A stretch of 64,000 bases of DNA from Vondammii sp040505895. GTDB taxonomy: Bacteria; Pseudomonadota; Gammaproteobacteria; Chromatiales; Chromatiaceae. Where the stretch lies: the NCBI GenBank assembly GCA_040505895.1, contig JBEVXU010000004.1:62001-126000 (forward strand), given 5' to 3'. Below, piece after piece: positions 63,934 to 64,000 of the stretch. The notes under the pieces were generated by a model. It had not been told where the DNA came from, did no database searches, and worked only from the letters and a program-made list of their open reading frames with translations. Within the stretch, counting starts at the first letter, position 1. Every line of letters starts with the position of its first letter. The position numbers were made by a program, and so were the translations under genes.

Positions 63934-64000
63934 TCATTCATCACCCCAGTACTGGGTGGCAATGGGATCACCAAGATCCGCGTCCACCAAACGCTTCCTT
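63934..64000 (-). CDS. C-terminal end of an unidentified gene (window edge)
   Basis: The frame ending at TGA 63934-63936 encodes RKRLVDADLGDPIATQYWGD and a final Glu. It is protein-like and open to the window edge, so it is probably a real gene cut by the boundary. Too short to identify. Confidence 0.5.
   Translation of the reverse strand, partial: RKRLVDADLGDPIATQYWGDE

Noticed and set aside
1..64000. CRISPR array or cas genes
   Set aside because: No regular direct repeats with spacers and no Cas motifs. The repeats seen are inverted or IS-derived.

Overview
This window is a chromosomal segment of a gammaproteobacterium. Two long blocks have the gene order typical of that class. On the minus strand at the left is pyrG-kdsA-eno-ftsB-ispD-ispF-truD-surE-pcm-yqaA-nlpD. 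In the right half is tig-clpP-clpX-lon-hupB-tRNA-Val-tRNA-Asp-ppiD, facing fabI and yejABEF, an arrangement known from Pseudomonas and relatives. A DsrC/TusE-family gene hints at a sulfur-oxidising lineage (Chromatiales-like). This is inference; no full Dsr or Sox cluster is present.

Layout. Positions 1-11025: housekeeping cluster for cell-envelope precursors, isoprenoids, glycolysis, CTP and KDO synthesis and protein/nucleotide repair. It is interrupted by a plus-strand DsrC-like gene without the C-terminal cysteines, a plus-strand Smr gene, and a 240-bp palindromic MITE-like element whose terminal repeat holds the kdsA stop codon. Positions 11026-17774: an Fnr regulator with its own FNR-type box, the dnaQ-rnhA-methyltransferase group, mltD with three LysM repeats, a secreted LVIVD-repeat protein and a Met-rich small protein. 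Positions 17775-22235: inverted repeats, a secreted DUF1566-like protein with a VPxPA-type C-terminal sorting signal, and a 1059-residue MalT-like ATPase/BTAD regulator.

Positions 22240-36980 are an accessory strip cut by four damaged copies of one IS91-like element (near 22.5, 26.0, 31.8 and 36.4 kb). Each copy begins with the same end sequence (GGGATAGGAATTT), and three of the four lie against a broken gene: a TRAP transporter DctP gene, a sugar epimerase gene and a PAS-domain gene. Between the copies lie an RND exporter; a visibly AT-rich surface-glycan block (three GT2 glycosyltransferases, a sulfotransferase and its internally deleted paralogue, a membrane protein); and an XRE-PAS regulator, a frameshifted G8-like secreted protein and a GGDEF-EAL enzyme.

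Positions 36980-39590 hold small stress proteins (Kbp/YgaU, YidB, YegP) with remnants of an IS200-type transposase and a HigA antitoxin. Positions 39582-55704 hold the yejABEF peptide importer, fabI, ppiD, hupB, the Lon/Clp proteolysis genes, trigger factor and three tRNAs, with a plausible sigma-32 promoter before lon. Positions 55865-64000 hold a CPBP protease, a CheY-like response regulator, hemN, prmB, an orphan sensor kinase and an iscR gene with a clear promoter and palindromic operator. They end with two unassigned genes, the last of which runs off the right edge, as nlpD runs off the left edge.
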